A DNA stretch of 64,000 nt from Tsuneonella dongtanensis (GTDB taxonomy: Bacteria; Pseudomonadota; Alphaproteobacteria; Sphingomonadales; Sphingomonadaceae): contig NZ_CP016591.1 of the NCBI RefSeq assembly GCF_001698205.1, positions 1,860,001 to 1,924,000 of the forward strand, given 5' to 3'. Below are positions 9,681 through 17,950 of the stretch, piece after piece (the stretch's first letter is position 1; each line of letters begins with the position of its first letter). The notes beneath the pieces were generated by a model. It searched no databases. It was not told the origin of the DNA and worked only from the letters and a program-made list of their open reading frames with translations. Both the position numbers and the translations under genes were made by a program.

Positions 9681-10346
9681 ATGGACCTGAAGACCTTCAT
9701 CGATTTCACGGCTGACCTGATTCGCGAGGTTCCGCGTTCGGGCCTGCTTATGGCTACCGTCGCCGCGATCGTCGGCAGCTTCCTGGGCAGTGCGATCGCT
9801 CGGCGCGGGGTCGCGGGCGGACGTGCCCTGGCCAGTGTCAGTACGCTGGCCCTTGCCGGTATCCTCGTCGTAGTAGTCCTTCAGGTTTCGCGCTTCGATC
9901 CCCGTCTGGACGTTGCCGTGCCCCGGCTCGGACTCCCCGCCCAGACCGTTGCCGGCGGCGAGACGCGCGTACCGATGGCGGCCGACGGTCACTTCTGGAT
10001 CGAAGCGCAGGTCAACGGGGTGACAGCGCCGTTTCTGGTCGATTCGGGCGCGACGCTCACCGCGGTTTCGCAATCGTTCGCCGATCGGGCCGGTCTCGAA
10101 CCGCGCGCAGGCGGCATGCCGGTCCGGATTTCCACGGCGAACGGGACCGTATCGGCAGAGATCACCACGATCGATACCCTGCGCTTCGGCAACGTGAAGG
10201 CCGGCGGTCTCGACGCCGTCATCGCGCCCAACATGGGCGAAACGAACGTAATCGGGATGAATCTGCTCAGCCGCTTGGCTTCGTGGCGGGTGGAGAACAA
10301 CACGATGATCCTGCGGCCCAACAATCCGCAGCCGGTCGCTCAGTAG
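9681..10346 (+). CDS. Membrane-anchored retropepsin-like aspartic protease (TIGR02281-type)
   Basis: The 221-aa protein has two predicted membrane helices (about residues 21-38 and 51-69) followed by a single retropepsin-like domain. The catalytic loop is FLVDSGATLTAVS, with Asp121 in the D-S-G-A motif; a later NVIGMNLLSRL matches the flap/second-half signature. One half-domain per chain implies that an active enzyme must dimerise. The protease domain probably faces the periplasm. It follows egtD by 49 bases and may share its transcript, but no functional link is evident. Confidence 0.82.
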   Translation: MDLKTFIDFTADLIREVPRSGLLMATVAAIVGSFLGSAIARRGVAGGRALASVSTLALAGILVVVVLQVSRFDPRLDVAVPRLGLPAQTVAGGETRVPMAADGHFWIEAQVNGVTAPFLVDSGATLTAVSQSFADRAGLEPRAGGMPVRISTANGTVSAEITTIDTLRFGNVKAGGLDAVIAPNMGETNVIGMNLLSRLASWRVENNTMILRPNNPQPVAQ

Positions 10347-10383
10347 GCTTGCCGGAAACATCGCTCGCTGGCACGGCGCTGGG

Positions 10384-11160
10384 ATGAGCGAAACGAACGT
10401 CCCCGCCTTCGATGGCATCCACAACTTCCGCGACTATGGCGGCTATTCTGCCGATGGCGGCCGGGTGAAGCGCGGGTCGCTGTACCGATCGGGCCAGCAC
10501 GTCGGGGCGACCGACCAGGATCTCGCAGCGATCCGGGCTCTCGATATCCGCACGGTGATCGATCTGCGCGGCATCTCGGAGCGCGAGGCCAATCCCTGCC
10601 GCAGACACGATGGCTGGGCAGGAGACGTCATCGCGCACGAAGGTGAAACGACCTCGGCACCTCCGCACATGGACATCGGCCCGGACGTGACCACAGCCGA
10701 ATACGCGCGCAATCGCATGATGTCGGTTTACGCCCGAATGCCCGAGAACCCGGCCATGCAGGCCATGTTCGGCCGCTACCTCGAAGCGCTCGCAAGCCGC
10801 GAGGGGGCGAGCCTCGTCCACTGCTTCGCGGGAAAGGACCGGACCGGCGTTGCAGCGATGCTGCTGCTCCACATCCTCGGCGCGTCGGAAGATGACCAGT
10901 ACGGCGAATTCCTGCTGACCAACGCTTCGCCCACACTCCACATCCTGCGGGCCCAGTCGGTGCCGGGCATCGAGGCGAGGCTTGGTCGCACGCTCGATGA
11001 AGAAGCTGTCCGCGCGCTGCTCGAAGTGCACGAGGATTACCTGACCAAGTTCCGCGACACCGCGGCGGACATGGCGGGTTCGCTCGACGGCTGGCTCGAG
11101 CGTGCGGTGGGTGTCGACGAGGTCCTGCGCGAGCGCCTGCGCGAGCGATACATCGCCTGA
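10384..11160 (+). CDS. Tyrosine/serine protein phosphatase (Y_phosphatase3 family)
   Basis: This 258-aa protein contains the phosphatase P-loop HCFAGKDRTG, with Cys147 as the predicted nucleophile and Arg153 binding phosphate. Its N-terminus NFRDYGGYSADGGRVKRGSLYRSG is typical of the Y_phosphatase3 (IphP/LipA-type) group. Members dephosphorylate phosphotyrosine, phosphoserine or phosphoinositides; the target here is unknown. There is no signal peptide, so it is cytoplasmic. It lies between the aspartic protease and trxB. Confidence 0.88.
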   Translation: MSETNVPAFDGIHNFRDYGGYSADGGRVKRGSLYRSGQHVGATDQDLAAIRALDIRTVIDLRGISEREANPCRRHDGWAGDVIAHEGETTSAPPHMDIGPDVTTAEYARNRMMSVYARMPENPAMQAMFGRYLEALASREGASLVHCFAGKDRTGVAAMLLLHILGASEDDQYGEFLLTNASPTLHILRAQSVPGIEARLGRTLDEEAVRALLEVHEDYLTKFRDTAADMAGSLDGWLERAVGVDEVLRERLRERYIA

Positions 11161-11178
11161 CGGGGATAGTGGCGGCAG

Positions 11179-11205
11179 CCCGACTCGCTTTCGCGATCGG
11201 GTCTT
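11179..11205 (+). terminator. Terminator-like hairpin upstream of trxB
   Basis: The stem is CCCGA plus TCGC, pairing with GCGA plus TCGGG around a TTTC loop with one bulged C; TCTT follows. It lies 18 bases after the phosphatase stop and 29 bases before the trxB ATG. The short T-rich tail makes it a modest intrinsic terminator or attenuator candidate. Confidence 0.4.
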
Positions 11206-11233
11206 CCTATCTGGCGCGCAGACGGAGGAATCT

Positions 11234-12217
11234 ATGGCTACCCACAAGACGCGCATGCTCATCATCGGCTCTGGCCCCGCGGGGCTGTCGGCGGCGATCT
11301 ATGGCGCGCGCGCGATGATGGAGCCGATCGTGGTGCAGGGTCTGCAGCCTGGCGGGCAGCTGACCATCACCACCGACGTCGAGAATTATCCCGGCTTTCG
11401 CGACGTGATCCAGGGTCCCTGGCTGATGCAGGAGATGGAGGCGCAGGCCGTCCATGTCGGCACGCGGATGATGTGGGACACGATCGTCGAGGTCGACCTT
11501 TCGGGACCTCCGTTCCGCGCCATCGGCGATAGCGGCGACATCTACGAAGGGGACACGCTGGTCATCGCGACCGGCGCGCAGGCCAAGTGGCTCGGCGTGC
11601 CCGGCGAGATGGAGCTCGGCGGCAAGGGCGTGTCTGCCTGCGCAACCTGCGACGGGTTCTTCTACCGCGGCAAGAAGGTGGCAGTAATCGGCGGCGGCAA
11701 CACGGCGGTCGAGGAAGCGCTCTACCTCACCAACCATTCCGACGACGTCACCCTGATCCACCGCCGCGACGAACTGCGCAGCGAGAAGATCCTGCAGGAG
11801 CGATTGTTCGCCAACCCCAAGATCACGGTGCTCTGGAACAAGACGGTCGAACGGTTCGAAGGCGACCCGCTGGCGGGCGGTCTCACGCACCTCGTTCTTA
11901 AGGACACGGTCACCGGCGAGACCAGCGACTTCGCCGCCGACGGCGCATTCGTCGCGATCGGGCATGCGCCGGCGACCGAACTTTTCAAGGGCAAGCTCGA
12001 AATGGACGCGAGCGGCTATCTGGTCGTGGAGCCAGGCACTCCCAAGACCGCGATCCCCGGCGTCTTCGCGTGCGGAGACGTGATGGATCACACGTATCGC
12101 CAGGCGGTCACCGCCGCGGGGACCGGTTGCATGGCTGCGCTAGACGCGGAGCGGTTCGTCTCGGGGCTAAACGTCGATCTTCAGGGTCACGTCGAGGAGG
12201 CCGAGGCCGCGGGCTGA
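11234..12217 (+). CDS. trxB: Thioredoxin-disulfide reductase
   Basis: TrxB is a 327-aa flavoprotein that passes electrons from NADPH to thioredoxin. Visible are the FAD-binding GSGPAG at residues 12-17, the redox-active CATC at 136-139, the NADPH-binding GGGNTAVEEA near 155, and the C-terminal FACGDVMDHTYRQAVTAAG. The start at 11234 has a strong ribosome site (GGAGGA at 11224-11229). The gene ends four bases before the convergent MAPEG-like gene. Confidence 0.96.
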   Translation: MATHKTRMLIIGSGPAGLSAAIYGARAMMEPIVVQGLQPGGQLTITTDVENYPGFRDVIQGPWLMQEMEAQAVHVGTRMMWDTIVEVDLSGPPFRAIGDSGDIYEGDTLVIATGAQAKWLGVPGEMELGGKGVSACATCDGFFYRGKKVAVIGGGNTAVEEALYLTNHSDDVTLIHRRDELRSEKILQERLFANPKITVLWNKTVERFEGDPLAGGLTHLVLKDTVTGETSDFAADGAFVAIGHAPATELFKGKLEMDASGYLVVEPGTPKTAIPGVFACGDVMDHTYRQAVTAAGTGCMAALDAERFVSGLNVDLQGHVEEAEAAG

Positions 12218-12221
12218 ACCG

Positions 12222-12659
12222 TCACGCGGCGTCGAACACCGCCATCCCGGCGTGGAGAATGAGCGCGATCAGCGCCAGCGACGATAGAATGAACAGAGCG
12301 AACCGGACCATGACCCGGTTCATAGTCGCCTGCCAGATGGAGTGAACGATCCGCAGCGCGACGTAGATCCACGCGATCGTCGCGTTGAGACCGTCTCCCT
12401 GTCCAATGATCGCCAGCACGATCGCGACCGCGTAAAACACGGTCGGTGCCTCGTGCAGGTGATTGTAGTTGTGCGCCGGCCACTGCACCTTCACGGGAAG
12501 AGCCCGGTCGAGCGACATCTCGGCATCGTCGACCAGTGCATTCGGATCGATCCTCGCCTTGCTCATCGCCGGGATGCGCGTGGCATACATCCACAGCCAC
12601 ATGACCATCGTCCAGGCGAGCAGCACGACGACGGGTTTCAGGATTTCCATGCCGATCAT
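12222..12659 (-). CDS. MAPEG-family membrane protein (second of a tandem pair)
   Basis: This 145-aa protein has about four hydrophobic helices and the MAPEG-like block HNYNHLHEAPTVFY (about residues 50-63). MAPEG proteins in bacteria are small membrane enzymes, some with glutathione transferase or peroxidase activity; the reaction here is not known. It is clearly paralogous to its upstream neighbour, sharing HNY-HL-E-PT-FY and AWIYVA-R-VHSIWQAT-NR. The start ATG overlaps the neighbour's stop (ATGA, 12656-12659). A second ATG three codons in is possible. Confidence 0.8.
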   Translation of the reverse strand: MIGMEILKPVVVLLAWTMVMWLWMYATRIPAMSKARIDPNALVDDAEMSLDRALPVKVQWPAHNYNHLHEAPTVFYAVAIVLAIIGQGDGLNATIAWIYVALRIVHSIWQATMNRVMVRFALFILSSLALIALILHAGMAVFDAA

Positions 12660-13105
12660 GCGACGACTCCCGGATTGGCGAAGAGGGTGACCATGAGCGC
12701 GCTGATCGCCAGCTTGGCGAGCGCGATCGTCATGAGTCCGAACAGCAGGATGCGAACCGGGATACGATTGACCGTCGCCTGCCAGATCGAATGGACGACC
12801 CGGACCGCAACGTAGATCCACGCAAACAGCACGTCGCTGGGGCTGGCTCCCATCAGCGCGAGAATGATCACCGTCGGATAGAAGATCGTCGGCTGTTCCA
12901 TCAGGTGAGTGTAGTTGTGGGACTTCCAGTTGACCTTGGCTGGAAGCACCTGCTCAAGGTCCTGCCCGCGTCCGCCCGGCCTGCCGATGCCCGACTTGTC
13001 CTCGAGCCGAAAGATCGCCGGAAAGCGCGTTCCCGCGGTCCAGATGAGCATCACTATCGACCACACCACCAGCACGGCAGCGGGCGCCAGAATCTGTGCC
13101 TGCAT
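12656..13105 (-). CDS. MAPEG-family membrane protein (first of a tandem pair)
   Basis: The product is a 149-aa, roughly four-helix membrane protein. Its central block HNYTHLMEQPTIFYP and the later AWIYVAVRVVHSIWQAT are nearly repeated in the gene that follows, so the two arose by tandem duplication. The loop between helices 1 and 2 here has an extra glycine-rich insertion (GIGRPGGRG). The pair may form a hetero-oligomer, since MAPEG proteins are commonly trimeric; that is inference. Confidence 0.8.
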   Translation of the reverse strand: MQAQILAPAAVLVVWSIVMLIWTAGTRFPAIFRLEDKSGIGRPGGRGQDLEQVLPAKVNWKSHNYTHLMEQPTIFYPTVIILALMGASPSDVLFAWIYVAVRVVHSIWQATVNRIPVRILLFGLMTIALAKLAISALMVTLFANPGVVA

Positions 13106-13173
13106 CGAACTGAGCCCCTTCCCCCTGTTTCCAGAGCAAGCTTGCGCGGCAAGGGGTGGGTTGTCAAACGAGA

Positions 13174-14139
13174 CTAATCGTCGCGCGCGATCACCGCCGC
13201 GAAATCGTGGGGATCGGTGTTTCCGCCGGTCAGCGTAACGACTGTGTCAGGATCGAGAGCCACCTTGCCCGCCAGCGCCGCGGCGAGGGCAGCGGCACCG
13301 CCCGGTTCGACGACGACGTGCAGTCTCGAGAATGCGAAGCGTTGGGCCGCGCGCACTTCGGCATCGGACACGGCGATGCCGGGGTCGGACCGGCCATTGA
13401 GCACAGCGAAGTTCAACGGGGCGGTGCTGGGAGTCTGGATCGCGTCGCACGCTGTCTTCGGCGGGTTGGGGCCGACGCGCTGGATGGTGCCCGTTGCCAG
13501 GCTTTTTGCCATGTCGTCCCAGCCCTCGGGTTCGACGGGAACGATGGCGCTGTCCGGACAGGAGAGGGCGAGCCCTGCGGCCAGGCCGCCGCCGCCGCAG
13601 CACACGACGATCCGGCTCGGCTGTCGACCGAGTTGTGCGGCTATTTCGATCCCCATGCTGCCCTGACCCTCGATCACCCACGGGTCGGCATAGGCGTGGA
13701 CCAGCGTTCGTCCGCGCTCGTCGCACAATGCGTTGGCGATGACGTCGCGGTCCTCGCCGCCTGCGCGGTCGTACAGGATCACTTCGGCCCCGAGCGCACG
13801 GGTCGCATCGAGTTTCACCTGAGGGGCATCGGCCGGCATCACGATCGCCGCCTCGATACCCAGTTCGCGGGCCGCCCAGGCGACGCCTTGCGCATGGTTG
13901 CCACTCGATACCGCGACGACCCCTGCGGCACGTTCTTCTGGCGAGAGATCGGTGAGCCGGTGCCATGCACCGCGAATCTTGAATGCGCCGATGGGCTGCA
14001 GGTTGTCGCACTTTGCGTGGATGCGGACCCCGTTTACCTCGATCGGCAGCAGCGGGGTCGGCTGGACGATCGCCGCGACTTTCTCGGCGGCACGGACAAC
14101 GCCGTCACGAGTCGGCTCTCGGGGGCTTTCGCGAAACAT
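13174..14139 (-). CDS. Threonine/serine dehydratase (PLP fold type II, no ACT domain)
   Basis: This is a 321-aa PLP enzyme with the cofactor lysine in AFKIRGA (Lys54), the substrate loop SSGNHAQG, and the phosphate-binding glycine loop CCGGGGL. It lacks the C-terminal regulatory domain of biosynthetic IlvA, so it resembles catabolic TdcB or serine racemase/dehydratase. It would convert threonine to 2-oxobutyrate (a propionyl-CoA precursor) or serine to pyruvate. It diverges from the polyamine operon with 64 bases between start codons. Confidence 0.87.
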   Translation of the reverse strand: MFRESPREPTRDGVVRAAEKVAAIVQPTPLLPIEVNGVRIHAKCDNLQPIGAFKIRGAWHRLTDLSPEERAAGVVAVSSGNHAQGVAWAARELGIEAAIVMPADAPQVKLDATRALGAEVILYDRAGGEDRDVIANALCDERGRTLVHAYADPWVIEGQGSMGIEIAAQLGRQPSRIVVCCGGGGLAAGLALSCPDSAIVPVEPEGWDDMAKSLATGTIQRVGPNPPKTACDAIQTPSTAPLNFAVLNGRSDPGIAVSDAEVRAAQRFAFSRLHVVVEPGGAAALAAALAGKVALDPDTVVTLTGGNTDPHDFAAVIARDD

Positions 14140-14203
14140 ATCTCGCGACTAGTGCGTTCGGCATTCAGCGCCAATGGGCGCGTGCAGAGTTCCTGGAGAA
14201 ATC

Positions 14204-15415
14204 ATGTCGACAGTCCTGGTAATCGGTGCGGGCGGGGTCAGCTCGGTCTGCGTCCACAAGATGGCGATGAACGCCGATATCTTCAGCGACATCCACCTCG
14301 CCAGCCGCACGAAATCGAAGTGCGACGCGATCGCGGCGAGCGTGAAGGAGCGTACCGGGCGCGACGTGACGACATACTCGATCGACGCGGAAGAAGTGCC
14401 GGCGATGGTCAACCTCATCCGCAAGGTGCAGCCGAGCCTCGTCGTCAACCTGGCGCTGCCGTACCAGGACCTGCCGATCATGGACGCCTGCCTCGAAGCT
14501 AGTGTGAACTACCTCGACACGGCGAACTACGAGCCGAAGGACGAGGCCAAGTTCGAATACAAGTGGCAGTGGGCCTACCACGACCGCTTCAAGCAGGCGG
14601 GACTGATGGCGCTGCTCGGCTCGGGCTTCGACCCGGGCGTGACCAGCGTGTTCACGATGTGGCTCAAGAAGCACAAGCTGAAGACCATCCGCCAGCTCGA
14701 CATCCTCGACTGCAACGGCGGCGACCACGGCCAGCACTTCGCGACCAACTTCAACCCCGAGATCAACATCCGCGAAGTCACCGCGCCCGCCCGTCACTGG
14801 GAAAACGGCGAGTGGGTCGAGACCCCGGCAATGGCCAACAAGGTGAACTTCGACTTCGAGGCGGTCGGCCCGAAGAACATGTACCTGATGTACCACGAGG
14901 AGCTGGAAAGCCTCGCGAAGTTCGTCCCCGAGCTGGAGCGCGCACGCTTCTGGATGACCTTCGGCGACGCATACATCACGCACCTGACTGTGCTGCAGAA
15001 CGTCGGCATGACCTCGATCGAGCCGATCCGCTACCAGGGCAAGGAGATCATCCCGCTCCAGTTCCTCGCCGCGGTGCTTCCCAAGCCCGAAACGCTGGGC
15101 GAGACGACCAAGGGCAACACCAACATCGGCGTGATCGCCACCGGCGAGGCGCTCGACGGGTCGGGCGAAAAGACGTTCTACATCAAGAACATCTGCAGCC
15201 ACGAAGCGGCCTACGAGGAAACCGGCAACCAGGCGGTCAGCTATACAACGGGCGTTCCCGCGATGATCGGCAGCGCGATGGTGGTCACCGGCAAGTGGTC
15301 GGGCGACGGCGTGTTCAACATGGAAGAGATGGACCCCGATCCGTTCATGGACATGCTCAATTCTGACGGCCTGCCGTGGACCGTTGAAGAACTGGACGGA
15401 CCGGTCAGCTTCTGA
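14204..15415 (+). CDS. Carboxynorspermidine/carboxyspermidine synthase (saccharopine dehydrogenase family)
   Basis: A 403-aa NADPH-dependent enzyme that condenses L-aspartate semialdehyde with putrescine (or diaminopropane) to carboxyspermidine (or carboxynorspermidine). The Rossmann motif VIGAGGVSS lies at residues 5-13. Whole-length similarity to the Lys1-like carboxynorspermidine synthase group is evident (NLALPYQDLPIMDACL, SGFDPGVTSVFTMWL, CNGGDHGQHF). The start at 14204 has TGGAGAA upstream; an earlier ATG at 14174 would add ten non-family residues. Its stop overlaps the start of nspC (TGATG). Confidence 0.92.
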   Translation: MSTVLVIGAGGVSSVCVHKMAMNADIFSDIHLASRTKSKCDAIAASVKERTGRDVTTYSIDAEEVPAMVNLIRKVQPSLVVNLALPYQDLPIMDACLEASVNYLDTANYEPKDEAKFEYKWQWAYHDRFKQAGLMALLGSGFDPGVTSVFTMWLKKHKLKTIRQLDILDCNGGDHGQHFATNFNPEINIREVTAPARHWENGEWVETPAMANKVNFDFEAVGPKNMYLMYHEELESLAKFVPELERARFWMTFGDAYITHLTVLQNVGMTSIEPIRYQGKEIIPLQFLAAVLPKPETLGETTKGNTNIGVIATGEALDGSGEKTFYIKNICSHEAAYEETGNQAVSYTTGVPAMIGSAMVVTGKWSGDGVFNMEEMDPDPFMDMLNSDGLPWTVEELDGPVSF

Positions 15416-16587
15416 TGGAAACCAAAGCCGGCGATCCGGGCGCTTTCGCCCGTTTTGACCTCGACAGGGTCGATTCGCCGGCTTTCGTCGTCGATGCCGC
15501 GAAGCTGCGGGCGAACCTCTCGATCCTCGCCGACATTCGCGATGCGGCGGACATCAAGGTCCTGGCTGCGCTGAAGGCATTCAGCATGTGGTCGGTCGCG
15601 CCGATCATCGGTGAGTACCTCGACGGCGTGTGCACCTCCGGCCTCTGGGAGGCGCGGTTGGCGAGCGAGTTCTACGACGGCGAGATCGCGACCTACTGCG
15701 CAGCCTACAAGCCCGACGAACTCGCCGAGGTCTGCCGCCTGTCCGACCACGTGATCTTCAATTCGCCCGGCCAGCTCGAACGCTATCGCCCGATCCTCGA
15801 CGCCGCGCGGGCGGCGGGGCAGGATTTCGACGTCGGCCTCAGGATCAACCCGCTCTGCCCGCAGGGCGAGGTGCCGCGCTACGACCCCTCCAGTCCCGGC
15901 AGCCGCCTCGGATTTCCGATCGACCAGCTGACGCCGGAAATCATGGAGCAGGTCGACGGCATTCACTTTCACAATCTCTGCGAGCAGGATTTCGAGCCGC
16001 TCAAGGCTACGTGGGACAAAGTGTTCGACGTGATCGAACCGTGGTTCGGCGAGCTCAAGTGGATCAACATGGGCGGCGGCCACCACGTCACCCGCGCCGA
16101 CTACCAGCGCGAGGAGCTGGTCGAGTTCCTGCGCGATGCGAAGGACGATACCGGCGCCGAGATCTACCTCGAACCGGGTGAGGCGGTGGCGCTGGACGCG
16201 GGTATCCTCGTCGGCACGATCCTCGATTCGCATTGGAACGGGTTGCCCGTGGCGATCGTCGACATCTCCGCCACCTGCCACATGCCGGATGTGATCGAGG
16301 CGCCGTATCGGCCGGCAATGCTGCACGAAGCAGGGGAGGGCGAACCGATTCGCCTAGGTGGCCCGTCCTGCCTCGCGGGCGACGTGATCGGCGACTACCG
16401 GTTGCCAGTGCCGAACGAGCCGGGCGAGCGCATCGCCTTCCTCGACCAGGCGCACTACTCGATGGTGAAGACGAATACCTTCAACGGGGTTCAGCTGCCC
16501 TCGATCTGGCTCTGGGACAGCGACAGCGATTCGCTCGAGCAGATCAAGGCCTTCGGCTACGAGGACTTCCGGGACCGGCTGAGCTGA
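15415..16587 (+). CDS. nspC: Carboxynorspermidine/carboxyspermidine decarboxylase
   Basis: This 390-aa alanine-racemase-fold PLP enzyme removes the carboxyl group from carboxyspermidine or carboxynorspermidine to finish the triamine. The PLP lysine is in LAALKAFSMW (Lys54). HFHNLCEQ, WINMGGGHHVTR and YLEPGEAVALDAG are family-specific. It is translationally coupled to the dehydrogenase gene by a one-base overlap. With an ornithine decarboxylase-type enzyme just downstream, spermidine from putrescine is the likely product. Confidence 0.94.
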   Translation: METKAGDPGAFARFDLDRVDSPAFVVDAAKLRANLSILADIRDAADIKVLAALKAFSMWSVAPIIGEYLDGVCTSGLWEARLASEFYDGEIATYCAAYKPDELAEVCRLSDHVIFNSPGQLERYRPILDAARAAGQDFDVGLRINPLCPQGEVPRYDPSSPGSRLGFPIDQLTPEIMEQVDGIHFHNLCEQDFEPLKATWDKVFDVIEPWFGELKWINMGGGHHVTRADYQREELVEFLRDAKDDTGAEIYLEPGEAVALDAGILVGTILDSHWNGLPVAIVDISATCHMPDVIEAPYRPAMLHEAGEGEPIRLGGPSCLAGDVIGDYRLPVPNEPGERIAFLDQAHYSMVKTNTFNGVQLPSIWLWDSDSDSLEQIKAFGYEDFRDRLS

Positions 16588-16638
16588 CGCGACGATCGGT
16601 TCGCGCGCACAAAGCAGTCCCAAGCGCGCAATTTTCAC

Positions 16639-16664
16639 TTGCGGTTCACCCCCCGGCCTATATA
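16639..16664 (+). promoter_or_regulatory. Possible promoter of the ornithine/lysine decarboxylase gene
   Basis: The 124-base gap contains an exact TATATA at 16659-16664, unusual in this GC-rich sequence, about 48 bases before the TTG start. A -35-like TTGCGG is at 16639-16644 but the 14-base spacing is too short, so the -35 assignment is doubtful. Confidence 0.33.
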
Positions 16665-16711
16665 CGCCGCCCCCGCAGCCCCAAGGGGACTTCCATAACC
16701 GCAAGGCTGCC

Positions 16712-17950
16712 TTGTCCGAACAAACCGTTTGGGGGTCCCTTGAGTTGCACATCCATCCTGACGCACGGTCTGTAGTTCGCGCCCTCGCGCCGGACGAACC
16801 GGTCATCCTCAATCGCCCGCACGCCGCTGCGCGCGCCGCCCGATTCTTCGTCGAGAAGTTTCCGGGCAAGTCGCTCTATGCGGTGAAGGCGAATCCCTCT
16901 CCCGAGCTTGTCCGCATTCTTTGGGACAACGGGGTGACGCACTTCGACGTCGCCTCGATCGCCGAGGTGCGCCTGGTGCGCGAGGCGCTGCCCGAGGCCG
17001 AGCTGTGCTTCATGCACCCGGTCAAGACCGCGCGCGCTATCCGCGAGGCCTATTTCGAGCACGGCGTGAAGACCTTCAGCCTCGACACGATCGAAGAGCT
17101 GGAGAAGATCGTCGACGCCACCACCAATGACTCTGGTGAGCGGGCGCGCAACCTGCGCCTGCTGGTCCGCCTGCGCGTGTCGTCGGAGTATTCCGAACTG
17201 AGCCTCGCGTCGAAGTTCGGCTGCGACCTTGCCGATGCGGCCGAACTGCTGCGCGTCACTCGCCAGCACTGCGACTGGCTGGGCGTGTGCTTCCACGTCG
17301 GCAGCCAGGCGATGACGCCGTTCGCTTACGTCCAGGCGCTGGAGCGCGTGCGCGCCGCGGTTGCCGAGGCCTCTGTGGTGATCGACGTTGTCGATGTCGG
17401 CGGGGGCTTCCCGTCCGACTATCCGGGCATGGAGCCGCCGCCGCTGGAGGATTACTTCGCGATCATCCATCGCCACTTCGAGGCGCTGCCGATCGCCTAC
17501 AACGCCGAGCTGTGGTGCGAGCCCGGCCGCGCGCTGTGCGCCGAGTATTCGAGCCTGATCGTGCGCGTCGAAAAGCGCCGCGGCGAAGAGCTCTACATCA
17601 ATGACGGTGCCTACGGCGCGCTGTTCGACGCGGCGCACGTGGAGTGGCGATTCCCGGTCAAGGCGCTCGAGGACGATCTTGAGCAGCCGCTCCAGGAATT
17701 CGCATTCTACGGGCCGACCTGCGACGATGCCGACTACATGAAGGGCCCCTTCATGCTGCCGGCGGACATCCAGGCGGGCGACTACATCGAAATCGGCATG
17801 CTCGGCGCTTACGGCGCGGCGATGAAGACCGGCTTCAACGGCTTCGGCAACGCCGAGCAGATCGTGGTCGAAGACGAGCCGATGGCGAGCCTCTATCGCG
17901 GCGACCGGGTCGACCCGCGAGCCAGCGACAACGTGGTCAGCCTTCGCTGA
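16712..17950 (+). CDS. Ornithine/lysine decarboxylase (PLP fold type III)
   Basis: This 412-aa eukaryotic-type decarboxylase would make putrescine (or cadaverine) for the carboxyspermidine pathway immediately upstream. The PLP lysine lies in SLYAVKANPSPEL (Lys59). CFHVGSQAMTPFAY, DVGGGFPSDYPG and ELWCEPGRALCAEYS are the conserved phosphate and substrate blocks. FYGPTCDDADYM holds the catalytic Cys contributed across the dimer. Translation starts at TTG, supported by AAGG six bases upstream. Ornithine versus lysine preference cannot be settled by eye. The stop abuts the convergent next gene with no gap. Confidence 0.92.
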   Translation: MSEQTVWGSLELHIHPDARSVVRALAPDEPVILNRPHAAARAARFFVEKFPGKSLYAVKANPSPELVRILWDNGVTHFDVASIAEVRLVREALPEAELCFMHPVKTARAIREAYFEHGVKTFSLDTIEELEKIVDATTNDSGERARNLRLLVRLRVSSEYSELSLASKFGCDLADAAELLRVTRQHCDWLGVCFHVGSQAMTPFAYVQALERVRAAVAEASVVIDVVDVGGGFPSDYPGMEPPPLEDYFAIIHRHFEALPIAYNAELWCEPGRALCAEYSSLIVRVEKRRGEELYINDGAYGALFDAAHVEWRFPVKALEDDLEQPLQEFAFYGPTCDDADYMKGPFMLPADIQAGDYIEIGMLGAYGAAMKTGFNGFGNAEQIVVEDEPMASLYRGDRVDPRASDNVVSLR

